NCBI GenBank assembly: GCA_022575985.1
Contig: JAKSXM010000107.1
Location: 6,758,001 to 6,822,000, forward strand
Length of the DNA stretch: 64,000 nt
Direction of reading: 5' to 3'
DNA from: Anagrus nilaparvatae
Lineage: Eukaryota > Arthropoda > Insecta > Hymenoptera > Mymaridae
Shown here: positions 12,045 to 23,319 of the stretch, piece by piece
Position numbering within the stretch: the first letter of the stretch is position 1
Layout of the letters: each line of letters starts with the position of its first letter
Notes under the pieces: generated by a model
What the model saw: only the letters and a program-made list of their open reading frames with translations
Told to the model about the DNA's origin: nothing
Database searches by the model: none
Program-made: the position numbers and the translations under genes

Positions 12045-12254
12045 TTTTGTGATTCCCTGTCAAACAGTTCTCTAGCTGAAATCATACCTTCTGTCGCTTG
12101 CGCTTTTTCTTTGACAGTTTTTAGAAACCTTTTTGCTTTTACTTTTTTGTGACTTGATTTAGGACATGAATGAGGGTTTTGACGAATGGGAGGTCCATTT
12201 TCCACATGTATGACTGTTGCTTCGCAACCAATACTGTTTTTAATACATATGTAT
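12045..12254 (-). CDS. FLYWCH-like zinc-finger exon of the minus-strand MULE gene
   Basis: Opens after a T-rich AAG acceptor at 12255-12257 and closes at a strong GTAAGT donor (12044-12039). It encodes a short C-x6-C ... H-x-C arrangement (RYICIKNSIGCEATVI, then NPHSCPKSSH), the layout of FLYWCH DNA-binding fingers found at the N-terminus of insect MULE proteins. A lysine-rich helix follows, ending in ARELFDRESQ. The canonical FLYW tetrapeptide would sit in the missing upstream exon. It ends in phase 2 while the next exon appears to start in phase 0, so a base may have been lost at the next acceptor. Confidence 0.65.
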
Positions 12255-12257
12255 CTT

Positions 12258-13585
12258 AAAAAACAATATATTATTTAGATATATATAAGCCAAAGATTTA
12301 TTTAGCAATTTTTTTCATATCTTATTAAAAAAAAAGTAAAAAAACGGGGAACAATTTTTGTTTATTAATAGTAAAACTAAATTTATAATTTTTTTTTCAA
12401 AAATTTCCTATATGGCTCATTCTCATTTTTTTTGAAAAAATAGCTTTTGAAAAAATAAAAATAAAAAATTCTTTTTTTAAAGTACAAACAAGGTTTTTTA
12501 GACTTTTTTCATAAATAATTATTCAATATTGCATAAAAATCACCATAACGAGCTTTTTACATCGATTTATTACGTTCTTTGATATAATTATAAGGTAAAA
12601 ACAGCTTACAGCTTTTATGTAAATAGGTATATAAACTATAGATCCAAACAAATAAATAAGATTTTGTAAAGATGCACAGACTAGTCCTCACTTATCATTT
12701 TTTTTTTTAACTTATAGTTTAAGTAAAATCATTTACAAAAATAAAGCATATTTTAAGTAATTCTTATTTTCTCTCCTTTTTTAAGCTCCGAAAATTTTTA
12801 TTTGAATTTAATAAACTTTTTCCTCTTTTGCCTTAGATTTTTTTAATTTATATATTATATAATATAATCGACGCAGAATTTAATTATAGAGTGGATGAAA
12901 TAAAATTAAAATTTATATGTTAACAACAAAATTAATTATTTAAAAAAAATTAATGTCGATAAAGCTTATTTTAGCTTAAGTTAAGTCCTGTTTTCTTATC
13001 ACGAGTTCATCTGTAGCTAAACTTTTGTAATATAGTCAATAAAAATTGATATTTTTCGAAATGGATACAAGCCCTAAAACCCTAAATGTAGACATACAGA
13101 CCTTGATTGGGAGAGAGGGGGCACACCGAAGTGAAAAGTTATGATTACAGGAACTGCATTCAGATTACAGGAACTCCACAAAGATATAATATTTATTAGT
13201 AAAATTGAAAAAATTTTTTTGAAAATCAGTGTTAAATGTATTTAAGTATAAATGGAAAAAAAAATCAAAGCTCTGGGTCCAAAATTAAAAAAGAAATTAA
13301 GAAATAAAATTATAAATCTAATTTTTTATCGTTCGTTATATTTTTATAATAATTAATTAAACAAAAATGGTCTTTACGAACAAAGAATGTTAGCAATACT
13401 ACTACTAAACGTGGTATACATTTAAATATCAACATTGTAAATATTAGTAACTTTTCCATAGAAAAATATTGACAATTTTTTTAATTCATTTTTTAATAAT
13501 TTTATGCATCTAAGTGTTGTGTAATGATATTATAAACAAAAATTAATTGAAAAAAATTGGTTGCAATAAATATTTATCAAGTTGA
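12258..13585. other. AT-rich sequence, nothing recognised
   Basis: No exon that could be the missing start of the minus-strand MULE gene was identified. A small CTTGATTGGGAGAGAGGGGG island near 13103-13122 is the only compositional break. Confidence 0.4.
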
Positions 13586-13590
13586 AAAAA

Positions 13591-13675
13591 ATGCCAGAGC
13601 CGGTGGGATTTGAACCCACGATTATTTTATATCTAATGAAATTGCTTCAGCCAAGTAAGCTACGGTAAAGGCTTT
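13591..13675 (-). repeat. tRNA-derived SINE head or tRNA pseudogene
   Basis: On the minus strand both internal polymerase III boxes are readable: A box TAGCTTACTTGG and B box GGTTCAAATCC, the latter inside a good T-arm (GTGGG/CCCAC). The acceptor halves pair poorly and the anticodon arm is long and AT-rich, so a working tRNA is unlikely. A SINE of tRNA origin fits better. Confidence 0.6.
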
Positions 13676-14076
13676 TTTTTTGTCCCTTTGTGATTTCTGA
13701 ACTTAAACTGATTTTGTTTTCCTATTTAACGACCATTTAAAGCGCTCTTGGTGTAAGCATTTTTTTTTTATGTATTTAAGTTGTCATTTATGCGATTAAG
13801 AGGTTTTAAAAATGTTGTGTTAAGAAAAAACAAATTAAATATAATAAAATTACGTTTTTCGTATACATTTTGTAAAATCGTGTGACACACCTTCTCACCC
13901 TTGTAATAATTAGTGAAAGTAAGTTTAAATTTTTTCTATATAGAAAAAGTTTAACCTTATGATATAACAATCAACCTCCAAATAAGAATTTTTGAAAATT
14001 AATTGATAGGCGTGCGTGACAGACACTCAAATTATAGCAATATCCTTTGTGACAGGGAACGGTAAAGGCTTTTTTG
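13663..14076. repeat. 17-bp direct repeats bracketing about 380 bp
   Basis: ACGGTAAAGGCTTTTTT occurs at about 13663-13679 and again at about 14059-14075. The length suits a target duplication made by a LINE or SINE insertion, but the insert (13680-14058) shows no poly-A tail or ORF. Confidence 0.4.
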
Positions 14077-14395
14077 CTATATTTTTATGTTTTATAGTAG
14101 TTAAAACATTAAATTATGTTGATTTTTATGATGGACCATCAAAAACTTGTTGAAATAAAAAATTTGAAGAACAAAAATTTTTTTAATTGATTTACCTGGT
14201 AATAGGAAACATGTTGTACGTCATTTTAGCAAAAACAATGAGAATGAACCATATATTATTTATGCACAAGCCTCAAAATGGTACGGACCATACCCGAAAT
14301 AAATTACCTTGAAATCTCTAATTACAAAGATAAACTTGTTCACATGACTAATTTTACTAATGAGTTATTATAAAATTAATTCAACAATTTTTTTA

Positions 14396-14798
14396 AATTA
14401 CACGATAGAGCTGCTTTGGTTGAAAATTCAACCAAATAAAATGTTACTATTTTTGGTTGAATTTTCATCCAATTGGTAAAATTCAAGCAATATCTAAAAT
14501 ACAATATAAAAATGATGTAATTATTATACAGAGTAAAAAAATGATCTGTGCATCCATTTAAAATCACTAAGTATAATATACTGTAATTAGTCGTAATTAA
14601 TTCACTTTTAATAGATGCAGAGATCATTTTTTTACTTTGTATTATAATTATATCATTTTTATATTGTATTTTAGATTTTGGTTTAATTTTCAACCATTTT
14701 GGTTGAAATTTCAACCACTTCGTTGAATTTTACTATTTTTGGTTGAATATTTAACCAATTGGTTGAATTTTCAACCAAAGCAGCTCTACCGTGTAATT
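14396..14798. mobile_element. Fold-back MITE with AATTACACG-TAGAGCTGC ends
   Basis: Inverted arms of about 150-200 bp: AATTACACGATAGAGCTGCT at the left, its near-complement at the right, with the GGTTGAATTTTCAACCAA motif repeated in both arms. The ORF on the minus strand inside it is a by-product of the arms. No coding function. Confidence 0.75.
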
Positions 14799-15510
14799 AT
14801 AAGTAGTTTTGAAGTACTAAAAATATTATATTATATAGAATGTTTTAAAATCAGTTATAAAATATTTTTTAATAATTTAATTTGACTTTGAAGTCAATCG
14901 TAATTAATTTAAATAAGAAATTTTTTAATAAGTTTACAAATTGTTCAATATCTCTGGTTGATATGTTTAAATAAAAAAAGAGATACACTCATTATCCACA
15001 AAACATCAAGATAGAGTGATGAATTTGTAAATTCATGTTAAGATCAATTACTCGAAAAAAGGTGAATCAAAAATTTCTTATTTAAAAAAAAAAAATTTCT
15101 TTTTTTCGTGTCATTAAATCTAGCCTTAAAAAAATAGCCGAGTATCATCATAGAATATCATGTCGCATGTAAGCTGCGATCTGGGGCATTTTCTATTCGT
15201 GGGGAAGGGCCGTATAAATTTTTTCTGCTTCAGTGGCAAGAAAACACGGTGTTTTTGGTCGCGCAGTGGCCGGTACATACGTGCTTTCTAGACACTGGCC
15301 ATAAATATAAGGAATATCGCGTTTTTTCTTTATTTATTCTTTAATTGAAACAGAGTATGCATTGTATAGACATGTATTGTAAAAAAAAACATTACATAAT
15401 TATTCAGACATTAGAATATTTGCAACTATATTTATAAAATTTGATGCGGGGAAGGACGCTAGGTTTAATTCACACCTACGTCTTGTAAAGAATCATGATG
15501 GTATATATAT
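14799..15510. other. AT-rich spacer with weak family C copy
   Basis: 15165-15260 (GCTGCGATCTGGGGCATTTT, then TGCTTCAGTGGCAAGAAAA) resembles repeat family C. The remainder has no recognised content. Confidence 0.4.
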
Positions 15511-16650
15511 CTTAATACTATATATATTTGAAAATTTATTTGTTTGTTTGTTTGTCTGTTTGTACCCTAATGACGCAAGAACCGCCGAACCAATTGGAAT
15601 GAAACCGGTGTCAAAATAAAGAAAAAAAGTCTGCGGGTGACATAGGCCATAGATTTTCTGCTCAGCTATCGTAGTTTTTGAGATATTTAATTTTTAGTAT
15701 TTTTGAACTTGATAACATTTTTTAAAATTTTTAACAAAAATTGAAATATCTCGAGACTATCGAAAAATTTTCTTATCGCACTTCATAGTATTCGATTCGG
15801 CACTAATTTTTACGTATTCTCTGAAATTTTTATTCAAAACGGAGGGATCTTCAAAATTGTATAAAATTTTTTTTTAATTTTTTACTATATCTTAATCTTA
15901 ATACTATATATATTTGAAAATTTATTTGTTTGTTTGTTTGTCTGTTTGTACCCTAATGACGCAAGAACCGCCAAACCAATTGGCATGAAACCGGTGTCAA
16001 AATAAAGAAAAAAAGTCTGCGGGTGACATAGGCCATAGATTTTCTGCTCAGCTATCGTAGTTTTTGAGATATTTAATTTTTAGTATTTTTGAACTTGATA
16101 ACATTTTTTAAAATTTTTAACAAAAATTGAAATATCTCGAGACTATCGAAAAATTTTCTTATCGCACTTCATAGTATTCGATTCGGCACTAATTTTTACG
16201 TATTCTCTGAAATTTTTATTCAAAACGGAGGGATCTTCAAAATTGTATAAAATTTTTTTTAAATTTTTTACTATATATTATATATATTCAACTCAAATTT
16301 TAGGGTATAGTTTGGGGTGATAAAAAAGTTCCTCAGCTAAAGTTTTAGTCCTCTAGCACCTCATGGGCCCGAAATATGTCTGTTTAAAGGTCCAAAAATA
16401 GCCTGATTTGGCCCATTTTCAAAATTACGCCATTCCTTTGAATTTACTTCAAATTTTATCTTATTGGTCACATTTGAACTGGTAAAAGGTCTACATTAAG
16501 AAAAAAATTTTAGCTTATTTCAAGGCGTTAATTTTTTTTGGCATTGATATATATTTTGGAAAATAACAACATGATAATAATAAAAAATCAATAACAACAA
16601 CACTGGGAATAGATCAGGGGGGGCCGAGCCCCCCCTCTCACCTATGCTAT
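15511..16650 (+). mobile_element. Non-autonomous Helitron 1 with tandemly doubled 5' part
   Basis: The first 386 bp (15511-15896) are repeated almost exactly at 15897-16282. Both begin CTTAATACTATATATATTTG followed by (TTTG)n and TGTACCCTAATGACGCAAGA, wording common at insect Helitron 5' ends. The 3' end has the GC hairpin GGGGGGGCCGAGCCCCCC (16617-16635 region) followed 11 bases later by CTAT where CTAG is expected. No Rep/helicase ORF. Confidence 0.65.
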
Positions 16651-17263
16651 ACTATATATATTTGAAAATTTATTTGTCTGTCTGTACCCTAATGACTCAA
16701 GAACCGCCGAACCACTTGATATGAAATCAGTGTCATAATAAAGAATAAAAGTATTCGGATAACATAGGCTATAGTTTTCTGACTCAGCTTTCTTACTTTT
16801 GGAGATATTCAATTTTTACTATTTTTAGGATATATAAAATTTTTTGTAAATTTGCTTAAAAAGTGAAATACCTAAAAAATATGATTAAATTTTACTGCCA
16901 CAATTGGTATTACTTAATTTGGCACTAATTTATACGTACTAAGTTAAATTTTTTTATTTTCTCTATTTTAACTCTAGAGAATCAATCAGAACCTATAATT
17001 TTTCATTAATGTTTCACCTACGCTGCTCTGAATAGTTTGAATGTATTTGCATAATTATAAATTTTTAGAGAAACATGATTTTTTTAAGCAACAGAAAAGT
17101 ATTGAAGTAAATGTGAACAGGAGGGACTGAGTATCATTCGAAAAATCTGAATGTGTTTGCATAATTATAAATTTGCAATGAAAAATGATTTTTTGAAGCA
17201 ACACAAACAGAAGGAAATGTGACACAGGGGGGGGCGGAGCCCCCCCCCTCCAACTTTTGCTAG
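16651..17263 (+). mobile_element. Non-autonomous Helitron 2
   Basis: Starts with the same 5' wording as Helitron 1 (ACTATATATATTTGAAAATT, TGTACCCTAATGACTCAAGA). It ends with the hairpin GGGGGGGCGGAGCCCCCCC, an 11-base spacer and CTAG at 17260-17263, then T, exactly as Helitrons finish. No ORF. Confidence 0.75.
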
Positions 17264-17280
17264 TCTCTATATATTATAAC

Positions 17281-17313
17281 CGCCGCCGCCGCCGCCGCCG
17301 CTGCCGCCGCTGT
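17281..17313 (+). repeat. (CCG)n microsatellite
   Basis: Trinucleotide run of CCGCCG with one T interruption, inside Helitron 3. Confidence 0.9.
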
Positions 17314-17329
17314 CGCATGAGCCCTTTGT

Positions 17330-17445
17330 GCCAATGGACCTTTTGTGCCAAAATGGACCTTTTGTCCCAAACTGGACCTTTTGTGCCAAAATGGACCTTT
17401 TGTGCCAAACTGGACCTTTTGTGCCAAAATGGACCTTTTGGACCA
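17330..17445 (+). repeat. 19-bp minisatellite, about six copies
   Basis: Units alternate ACCTTTTGTGCCAAAATGG and ACCTTTTGTGCCAAACTGG. ORFs on both strands here are translations of the repeat and not genes. Confidence 0.9.
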
Positions 17446-18224
17446 TTTTGTAGGACAAAATGTATTTTTTGGATCGCACTGATTTTTATGCCAATGTGGA
17501 CCATTGGCTATCTAAACTATATAAAACCTTTTGTATATTAATAAATATTTTCGATCATACTGTACCTTTTTATATTTTTTTAGGTAAATCAATATAATTA
17601 AAAATATATGTTTATAAATTTTAATTTACATATGAACGATAGATAACACACACTATGAAGATTGACGCCTTTTAGTCTAAATTAGATTACTTGACTATAT
17701 ATTTATGTTAATTCACTATGGTCAGTATTATCTAAGTTATAATCACTACCACAATGACGCATGAGTCCTTTAGCAAAAATGGAATAATTGGATAATATGA
17801 ACCTAATATAAACTAATTTAATTTTAAACCAAAGTGATATGATTTTGTTCAAATGATGTATTTAAGTAAAAAACATATTCCAAAAGGATAATATAATTTA
17901 AAAAACTGTTCGCGCTCTACGGGGGTTGGCGCGCGGAGCGCGCAGGGGGCGGAGCCCCCTAGTATGCATATATATGTGTGTGTTTATGTGATAGAAAAGT
18001 CAGTGCCTCTGCATTATGAAAAGCAGTTACCACAACTCCTTCCCCCTACCACCAAGAAAAAATCGTCTAATCCTGGCCAATGAAATAAGTAAATTATTTT
18101 CTATAATGGCAGACAAGAAAATAAAAAATTTAATTAAAATGTAATTTCTACTTACGTGTTTTTATCAGCACAGTTCTTTCTTTTATAATTATAATTCAAA
18201 TAGCTCAATCAAATCTAAATACAG

Positions 18225-18495
18225 TAATTTAGAAGCGTTCTATTTAAACTTGTGTCAATACCCATCACCTCTGACATTGAAAATTGATCATGCTGATGTT
18301 ACAATGTATGTGAAGATATTGGAATCATCGAAAAAGAAGAATAATATAACCCGCCAATTAATTTTGTACAACAAAAAACTTATAGAAGAGATTGTAGGAG
18401 TAGAAAAGATGTATGTTGACATTGTATACAGCATAAAACCCAACATTCAAGATGTCAAAGCTCTAATGATCATCATGATAGAAAAGTATAATTCG
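18225..18495 (+). CDS. MULE transposase exon of a plus-strand gene (first core Asp)
   Basis: Acceptor AAATACAG before 18225 and donor GTATGT at 18496. The open frame starts with a split codon and ends in phase 0. It encodes LKIDHADVTMYVKILE, a lysine-rich part, LILYNKKLIEEIVGVEKMYV and D, then IKPNIQDVKALMIIMIEKYN. This aligns with LIFYDKDVIEKLEGRYEMFEDGT...MQIFTIMVK of the minus-strand gene, so the Asp after MYV is the probable first catalytic residue. The next core exon is missing immediately downstream: a hAT element begins 75 bp later. The matching phase-0 exon is found only at 59418. Upstream of 18225 no FLYWCH exon was found. It may be a fragment, or part of one gene with a 41 kb intron. 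Confidence 0.65.
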
Positions 18496-18663
18496 GTATG
18501 TTGCTTTTTTTTACAAAATATTTTTAATATGCAACACTATTTATTCATATACGTATTGTGGTCTTTGAATAGTGCTTCACGCAAGACGAGAGAGACGATA
18601 TTTACCAGGATATTTACCCTAATCTCGTTTCGGTCTCGAAAATTGTCATTTTTTGAAAGTGTT

Positions 18664-18722
18664 GTCTCGTCTCGTCTCGTCTCGTCTCGTCTCGAAAAAG
18701 TCTCGAAAGTCTCGAAATCTCG
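18664..18722 (+). repeat. TCTCG pentamer array in the hAT left end
   Basis: Five perfect TCTCG units followed by spaced copies. Complementary CGAGAC motifs lie at 26406-26450 in the right end, consistent with subterminal transposase-binding repeats. Confidence 0.8.
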
Positions 18723-19158
18723 CCTAACTAAAATAAAAAATTATCAACATTTTTTTTATTATACTTTAAAATAATAATCTATTTTCTACCTCCAGGCAAT
18801 TATTGTTTTTGCTTATAATGAAAAACCATGAGTTGATTATTATTGAAAATTGTTTAAAAAAAAAATTTTTTTTTATTTTATAATTTTGACTTATTGATTT
18901 AAATAATAAATAAAATAAATAAATTAAAAATAGTAACTCTAGGTATATATTTGTTGTTTAATTTTTGTAGAATAGATTATTTATACTACCGGTAATAAAA
19001 AAAGAGTTTTTGCCAATTATTACAAAATATGCAAACATAAATATCTTTAAAAAAATTATAATATTTAGTATTTAAAATAATTACAAAACTTTTATTTCTT
19101 CTTCTAAATAAAAAATAAATTCAATCCCTAAAAAAAGTTTTTTTTTATACGAAGCTTT

Positions 19159-20017
19159 TGTTACGTATGATAGGTTATAATTCGAGCCATCATATCCGCA
19201 TTCTTTTATATTTATATATTTAACTTATTCCTGCTTATGTTAGCTCGTAAATCGAGCTAACATACCTGCATTTTCTCAATATTACAATAGCCAATTTATA
19301 TCTGATACTTTCATACATTCTTTAATATCCTATTTCACTAATTCAGATCCGGCTCCTTATAAATTGACAGAAATATAGAATCGAAGGTCATTAATGACGC
19401 ATTTTAGGCAATGAAGAGTTGCATAAATCCCCTCACGATTTCCCCCGAAATAATCAACGACGCTTTCGTTAATTGGACGTGACGAGACCGACGCTTCCGC
19501 GTATTGGACAATCCCACCTAAATTCAAGTACCTGGGCAGTTACTAATTAGTTTATATAATATACCCGCAACTGCTCTCCTGGCAGTTCGACTCTTAACTA
19601 CTGTCAGTTACTCTCAGTTACTCTTACATACTCCCATGATAACTGGCCTACTAACATCAGGTTTAGTTTAGGAGACTTACATTCGATTAGAACAAATTTC
19701 TTGAGTATACGTATTTTACAGTTTGACTCAGACAGTTTTAATATTAACTTATAATAAATTCAGTGTTTTATATCAAAGTACTAAGTTCATTTATTTAAAG
19801 TGACTAATCCTTCATAAATCCTGAACTTAAACTATTTAAGTTCTACCAGCTTCAGAACTCGAGGTCAACATCAACTTGAATTCATCTCTACATCAACAAC
19901 TATAACCTATACAACCAGAATAAATACCTGGGGCACTCAACATCCCCGGGATATATTTATATTTTATTAATTATTTATTATTACGTATCCTCGGATAAAA
20001 CCTCAGGATACGTAACA
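19159..20017 (+). repeat. 5' LTR (859 bp)
   Basis: TG...CA-type LTR. Contains the inverted motif pair around TTAGCTCGTAAATCGAGCTAA (19240-19262). Near-identical to 25404-26258. Confidence 0.9.
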
Positions 20018-20020
20018 GAA

Positions 20021-20034
20021 ATTGGCTCCCCGAA
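20021..20034 (+). promoter_or_regulatory. Primer-binding site, tRNA-Asp type
   Basis: TGGCTCCCCGA, a few bases after the LTR, is complementary to the 3' end of eukaryotic tRNA-Asp (...TCGGGGAG plus CCA). It would prime minus-strand DNA synthesis. Confidence 0.7.
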
Positions 20035-20329
20035 GAGGAAAGCTGGTAAGAAGGAAAAATTTACATTTGTTAATCAAGATATCATATAAAAGGACTTCGT
20101 TTTTGCCAAAAACCAAAAAAGGACTCAAAATCAAGAAAAATTTAAAATTTTTTAATCACGAAATAACGTCAATAGATAAAAGCGATAAAAAAAATAGTAT
20201 CAATAAAATAAATTATTGGATTCAAATTTAATTTAATCAATCAAACTCATCAGAACACCAAAAAAAAAAAAATAAAAAAAAAAAAAAAAAATTAAAGCCG
20301 TTATACCATATTCACCATCTCTGGAATCT

Positions 20330-20632
20330 ACTCTTGCCAAGCCGTAAGCCAAGCTATTTATCGAAGCCGCAAGCCTAGCTGTCAAGCTAACATAATGAAT
20401 ATCTGGACCATCGCAGCATTTCTATCCATCTGTAAACCAAGCTGTAAGCCAAGCAGAAGCTATTTATTACCAAACAGCAAGCCAAGCAGTGCTAAACCAT
20501 GTCAAACAGCAAGCCAAGCAGTGCTAATCCATGTCAAGAAGCAAACCAAGCAGTACTAAGTACTAAGCCGTGTAACATCAAGCCAAGCAGTGCCAAGCCG
20601 TGTAGCAGCAAGCCAAGAAGTGCCCAGCAGCT
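20330..20632 (+). repeat. AAGCCAAGCAGTGC-type repeat array
   Basis: About fifteen irregular copies of AAGCCAAGCAGTGCTAA-like units with AAGCCGTGTA variants. The short ORF here (SNSKPSSANPC...) is a translation of the repeat. Lies in the former gag position of the LTR element, but no zinc knuckle is visible. Confidence 0.7.
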
Positions 20633-21089
20633 TTATCTAACAGATAAGTGCCCTTTAATAAAACTTTCTTTTTTCTTTCTTTCGTAAAACTCCGAGACAT
20701 ATTAGATAAATTTTTTAAATGAAAATCTGTAAAAATATTTTTTTAGAATAAGCTACAAGATTACGTATCAAAATCCTTTTTTACCCTTATTACGGCAAAA
20801 CAATTTTTTAAAAAAATTATATCATTAAAAAAAAAAAAATAATAAACAAAATTTATATTCACAATACATATTTTTAAACTTCATGATTTCTGATGCCTAA
20901 AGATACATTGGCTTTACGTATCAAAATTCAAAAATATTTTTTTTTACAGAACCCTAGTATAAATAAATATACTTAACTATACTTCAACCATCCGACCTTT
21001 TTCATATAAAATTAATAAAATTTTTTCTATTCAATATAAGATACTGACCTTTTTAATCATGCATACTATAAATTTAATAAAACTGTTTT

Positions 21090-21910
21090 TTCTTAAAAAT
21101 TTTAATCCTAATTGATTTTTTTATAATGAACAGCAAACCAATATAAATTTCAATGCTTTTACGAAAATTAATTTATTTTGCTAAAATTGACCTTATAAAG
21201 CAAAATTCTAGGCCAAAAATCTAAAAATATTACAATTCTTAAAATTTAAATCCAAATTGATTTTTTATATAATGGACAGCTGACCGATATTAATTTTAAC
21301 GCTTTTAAACCAAAATTTATTTAATTTCGTTAAAATATACCCTATAAACTCAAAAAATTTTAGGCTAAAAATCTGAAAACTTAACAATTCTTAAAAATTA
21401 AATCCTAATTGATTTTTTATATAATGAACAGTAAACCGATATTAATTTTAATTCTTCTAATCCAAAATTTATTTAATTTTGCTAAAACTAACCTTATTAA
21501 CGCCAAATTCTAGGCAAAAAATCTAAAAATTTAACAATTCTTAAAATTTAAATCCTAATCGATTTTTTATATACCGAACAGCTAATCGATATTAATTTTC
21601 ATGCTTTCAAACCAAAATTTAATTAATTTTGCTAAAATTGACTTTATAAACGCAAAACTCTAGGAAGAAAATATACAAATTTCACAATTCTTAAAATTTA
21701 GATCCTAATCGATTTTTCATATAATAAACAGCTAACCGATATTAATTTTAATGCTTTTAATCAAAAACTAACCCATTTTCGCTAGAATTGACCTTATAAA
21801 GGCCAAGTTCTAGGCAAAAAATATAAAAATTTTAAATTAAAATTTATTTTTTACATAATGAACAACAAACCGATATTAATTTCAACGCTTTTAAGCCAAA
21901 ATTAATTTAA
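21090..21910 (+). repeat. About 150-bp tandem repeats, six units
   Basis: Each unit carries AAATCCTAATTGATTTTTTA, ATAATGAACAGC and CTAGGC(A/C)AAAAAT motifs. Unit starts are near 21104, 21248, 21400, 21549, 21700 and 21840. A further diverged unit sits at 24520-24670. Confidence 0.8.
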
Positions 21911-22214
21911 TTTCCTCATAAAAAAACGCAATGTTATAAGTAAAAATTTATAAAAATCATTTTTTATAATTTAATTCACTATTAAAAAATTTTTTTTTCA
22001 CTATTGATGGAGTTTTTTATTATTTTCCATGCAATTTTTCAAAATTTTTTCAAAATAAATAGATAAATTTAAAATCACGTCTAAGAACTAAAACATTTAA
22101 ATCAAAAATTGTAATTTAGATATTAACATAATTAACCGTAAAATCATATAAACTCTATGTTTAACATATATATCTTTTACTTTACATCTCAAAATTACAA
22201 ATATTTACTTTTAA

Positions 22215-23080
22215 TATGCATATTTACTCCTTCCCGCTATTATATAAAAATTTACCAATCCCGCTAAATTATAAAATTTACTCCTTCCCGCTGATATATA
22301 AAAATTACTCCTTCCCGCTATCATATAAAAATTCAACAAAACCGCTAAAATATAAAAATTACTCCTTCCCGCTGACATACAAAAATTTACCAAACCCGCT
22401 AAAATTATAAAAATTACTCCTTACCGCTGATATATAAAAATTACTCCTTCCCGCTAAAATTATAAAAATGACTCCTTCCCGCTAAAATTATAAAAATTAC
22501 TCCTTCCCGCTGATATATATAAAAATTACTCCTTCCCGCTATTATATAAAAATTTACCAATCCCGCTAAAATTATAAAATTACTCCTTCCCGCTATCATA
22601 TAAAAATTCATCAATCCCGCTAAAGTATAAAAACTACTCCTTCCCGCTGACATATAAAATTTATAAAAATCCGCTAAATTACAAAAATTACTCCTTCCCG
22701 CTGACATATAAAATTTATAAAATCCCGCTAAATTATAAAATTTACTCCTTCCCGCTGATATATAAAAATTACTCCTTCCCGCTAAAATTATAAAAATTAC
22801 TCCTTCCCGCTGATATATAAAAATTACTCCTTCCCGCTATCATATAAAAATTCATCAAAACTGCTAAAATATAAAAATTACTCCTTCCCGCTGACATACA
22901 AAAATTTACCAATCCCGCTAAAATTATAAAATTACTCCTTCCCGCTGATATATAAAAATTACTCCTTCCCGCTATCATATAAAAATTCATCAATTCCGCT
23001 AATATACAAAAATTACTCCTTCCCGCTGATATATAAAAATTCATCAATCTCGCTAACCCATAAAAATTCAATTTTCCCGC
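22215..23080 (+). repeat. AT-rich minisatellite with TACTCCTTCCCGCT core, about 30 copies
   Basis: Units of roughly 25-27 bp: ATATAAAAATTACTCCTTCC plus CGCTGAT, with a CATCAATCCCGCTAAA variant interspersed. Long ORFs on either strand (such as FYMIAGRSNFY...) are repeat translations. Spacers are not unique, so this is not CRISPR. Confidence 0.9.
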
Positions 23081-23319
23081 TATCTTTGGAAACAAAAATA
23101 TATTACTGTTCCCTCTCTAGTTTTCTTTTCCAACCAACACCTTATAAACCTTTACAAACTAACACAAATACAACTAGCATAACAAAAACATAACCTAACT
23201 ATTGTACTGACATAAAATAATTATAAATTGACACAAGAAATTAAACGAAAACTAATTAATAGAAATAAAATAATAACAAAATCTTACCTGCTTTTCCATA
23301 ATTTATAGTTAAAACACTT

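Larger units (their letters stand above)
4244..12254 (-). pseudogene. FLYWCH/MULE-type transposase gene, minus strand, six exons, frame-broken
   Basis: Exons in transcript order are 12045-12254, 10843-11214, 9345-9542, 8821-9123 (or to 8771), 4779-5002 and 4244-4443. Most edges have GT/AG sites in the right phase. The encoded parts run: FLYWCH-like zinc finger, linker, DDE-type transposase core of the Mutator-like (MULE) superfamily, then a C-terminal acidic and lysine-rich tail. Such proteins cut and paste Mutator-like DNA transposons. FLYWCH plus MULE is a known combination in insects. Breaks: an in-frame TAG at 8821, a one-base deficit in an A-run near 4920, and a phase mismatch between the first two exons. 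The exon 3 and exon 5 boundaries match the plus-strand copy at 18225/59418-60421. No upstream start exon was found. It may be an old transposase gene decaying, or a host-kept relative. Confidence 0.7.
17264..17962 (+). mobile_element. Non-autonomous Helitron 3
   Basis: Begins TCTCTATATATTATAAC directly at the end of Helitron 2. It ends with the hairpin GGGGGCGGAGCCCCC and CTAG (17959-17962) followed by T. It carries a GCC run and a minisatellite as passenger sequence. No ORF beyond minisatellite translations. Confidence 0.7.

Noticed and set aside
13591..13675. Functional tRNA gene
   Set aside because: The T-arm and boxes are good but the acceptor halves do not pair over seven bases and no proper anticodon stem is found.
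17257..17541. 94-residue ORF over the (CCG)n and 19-bp minisatellite
   Set aside because: Pure repeat translation inside Helitron 3. Equivalent ORFs appear on the other strand.
22211..23095. Repeat array as a CRISPR or a repetitive secreted protein gene
   Set aside because: Units are adjacent without unique spacers. ORFs exist on both strands only because the unit length is close to a multiple of three. It lies inside an LTR retrotransposon.
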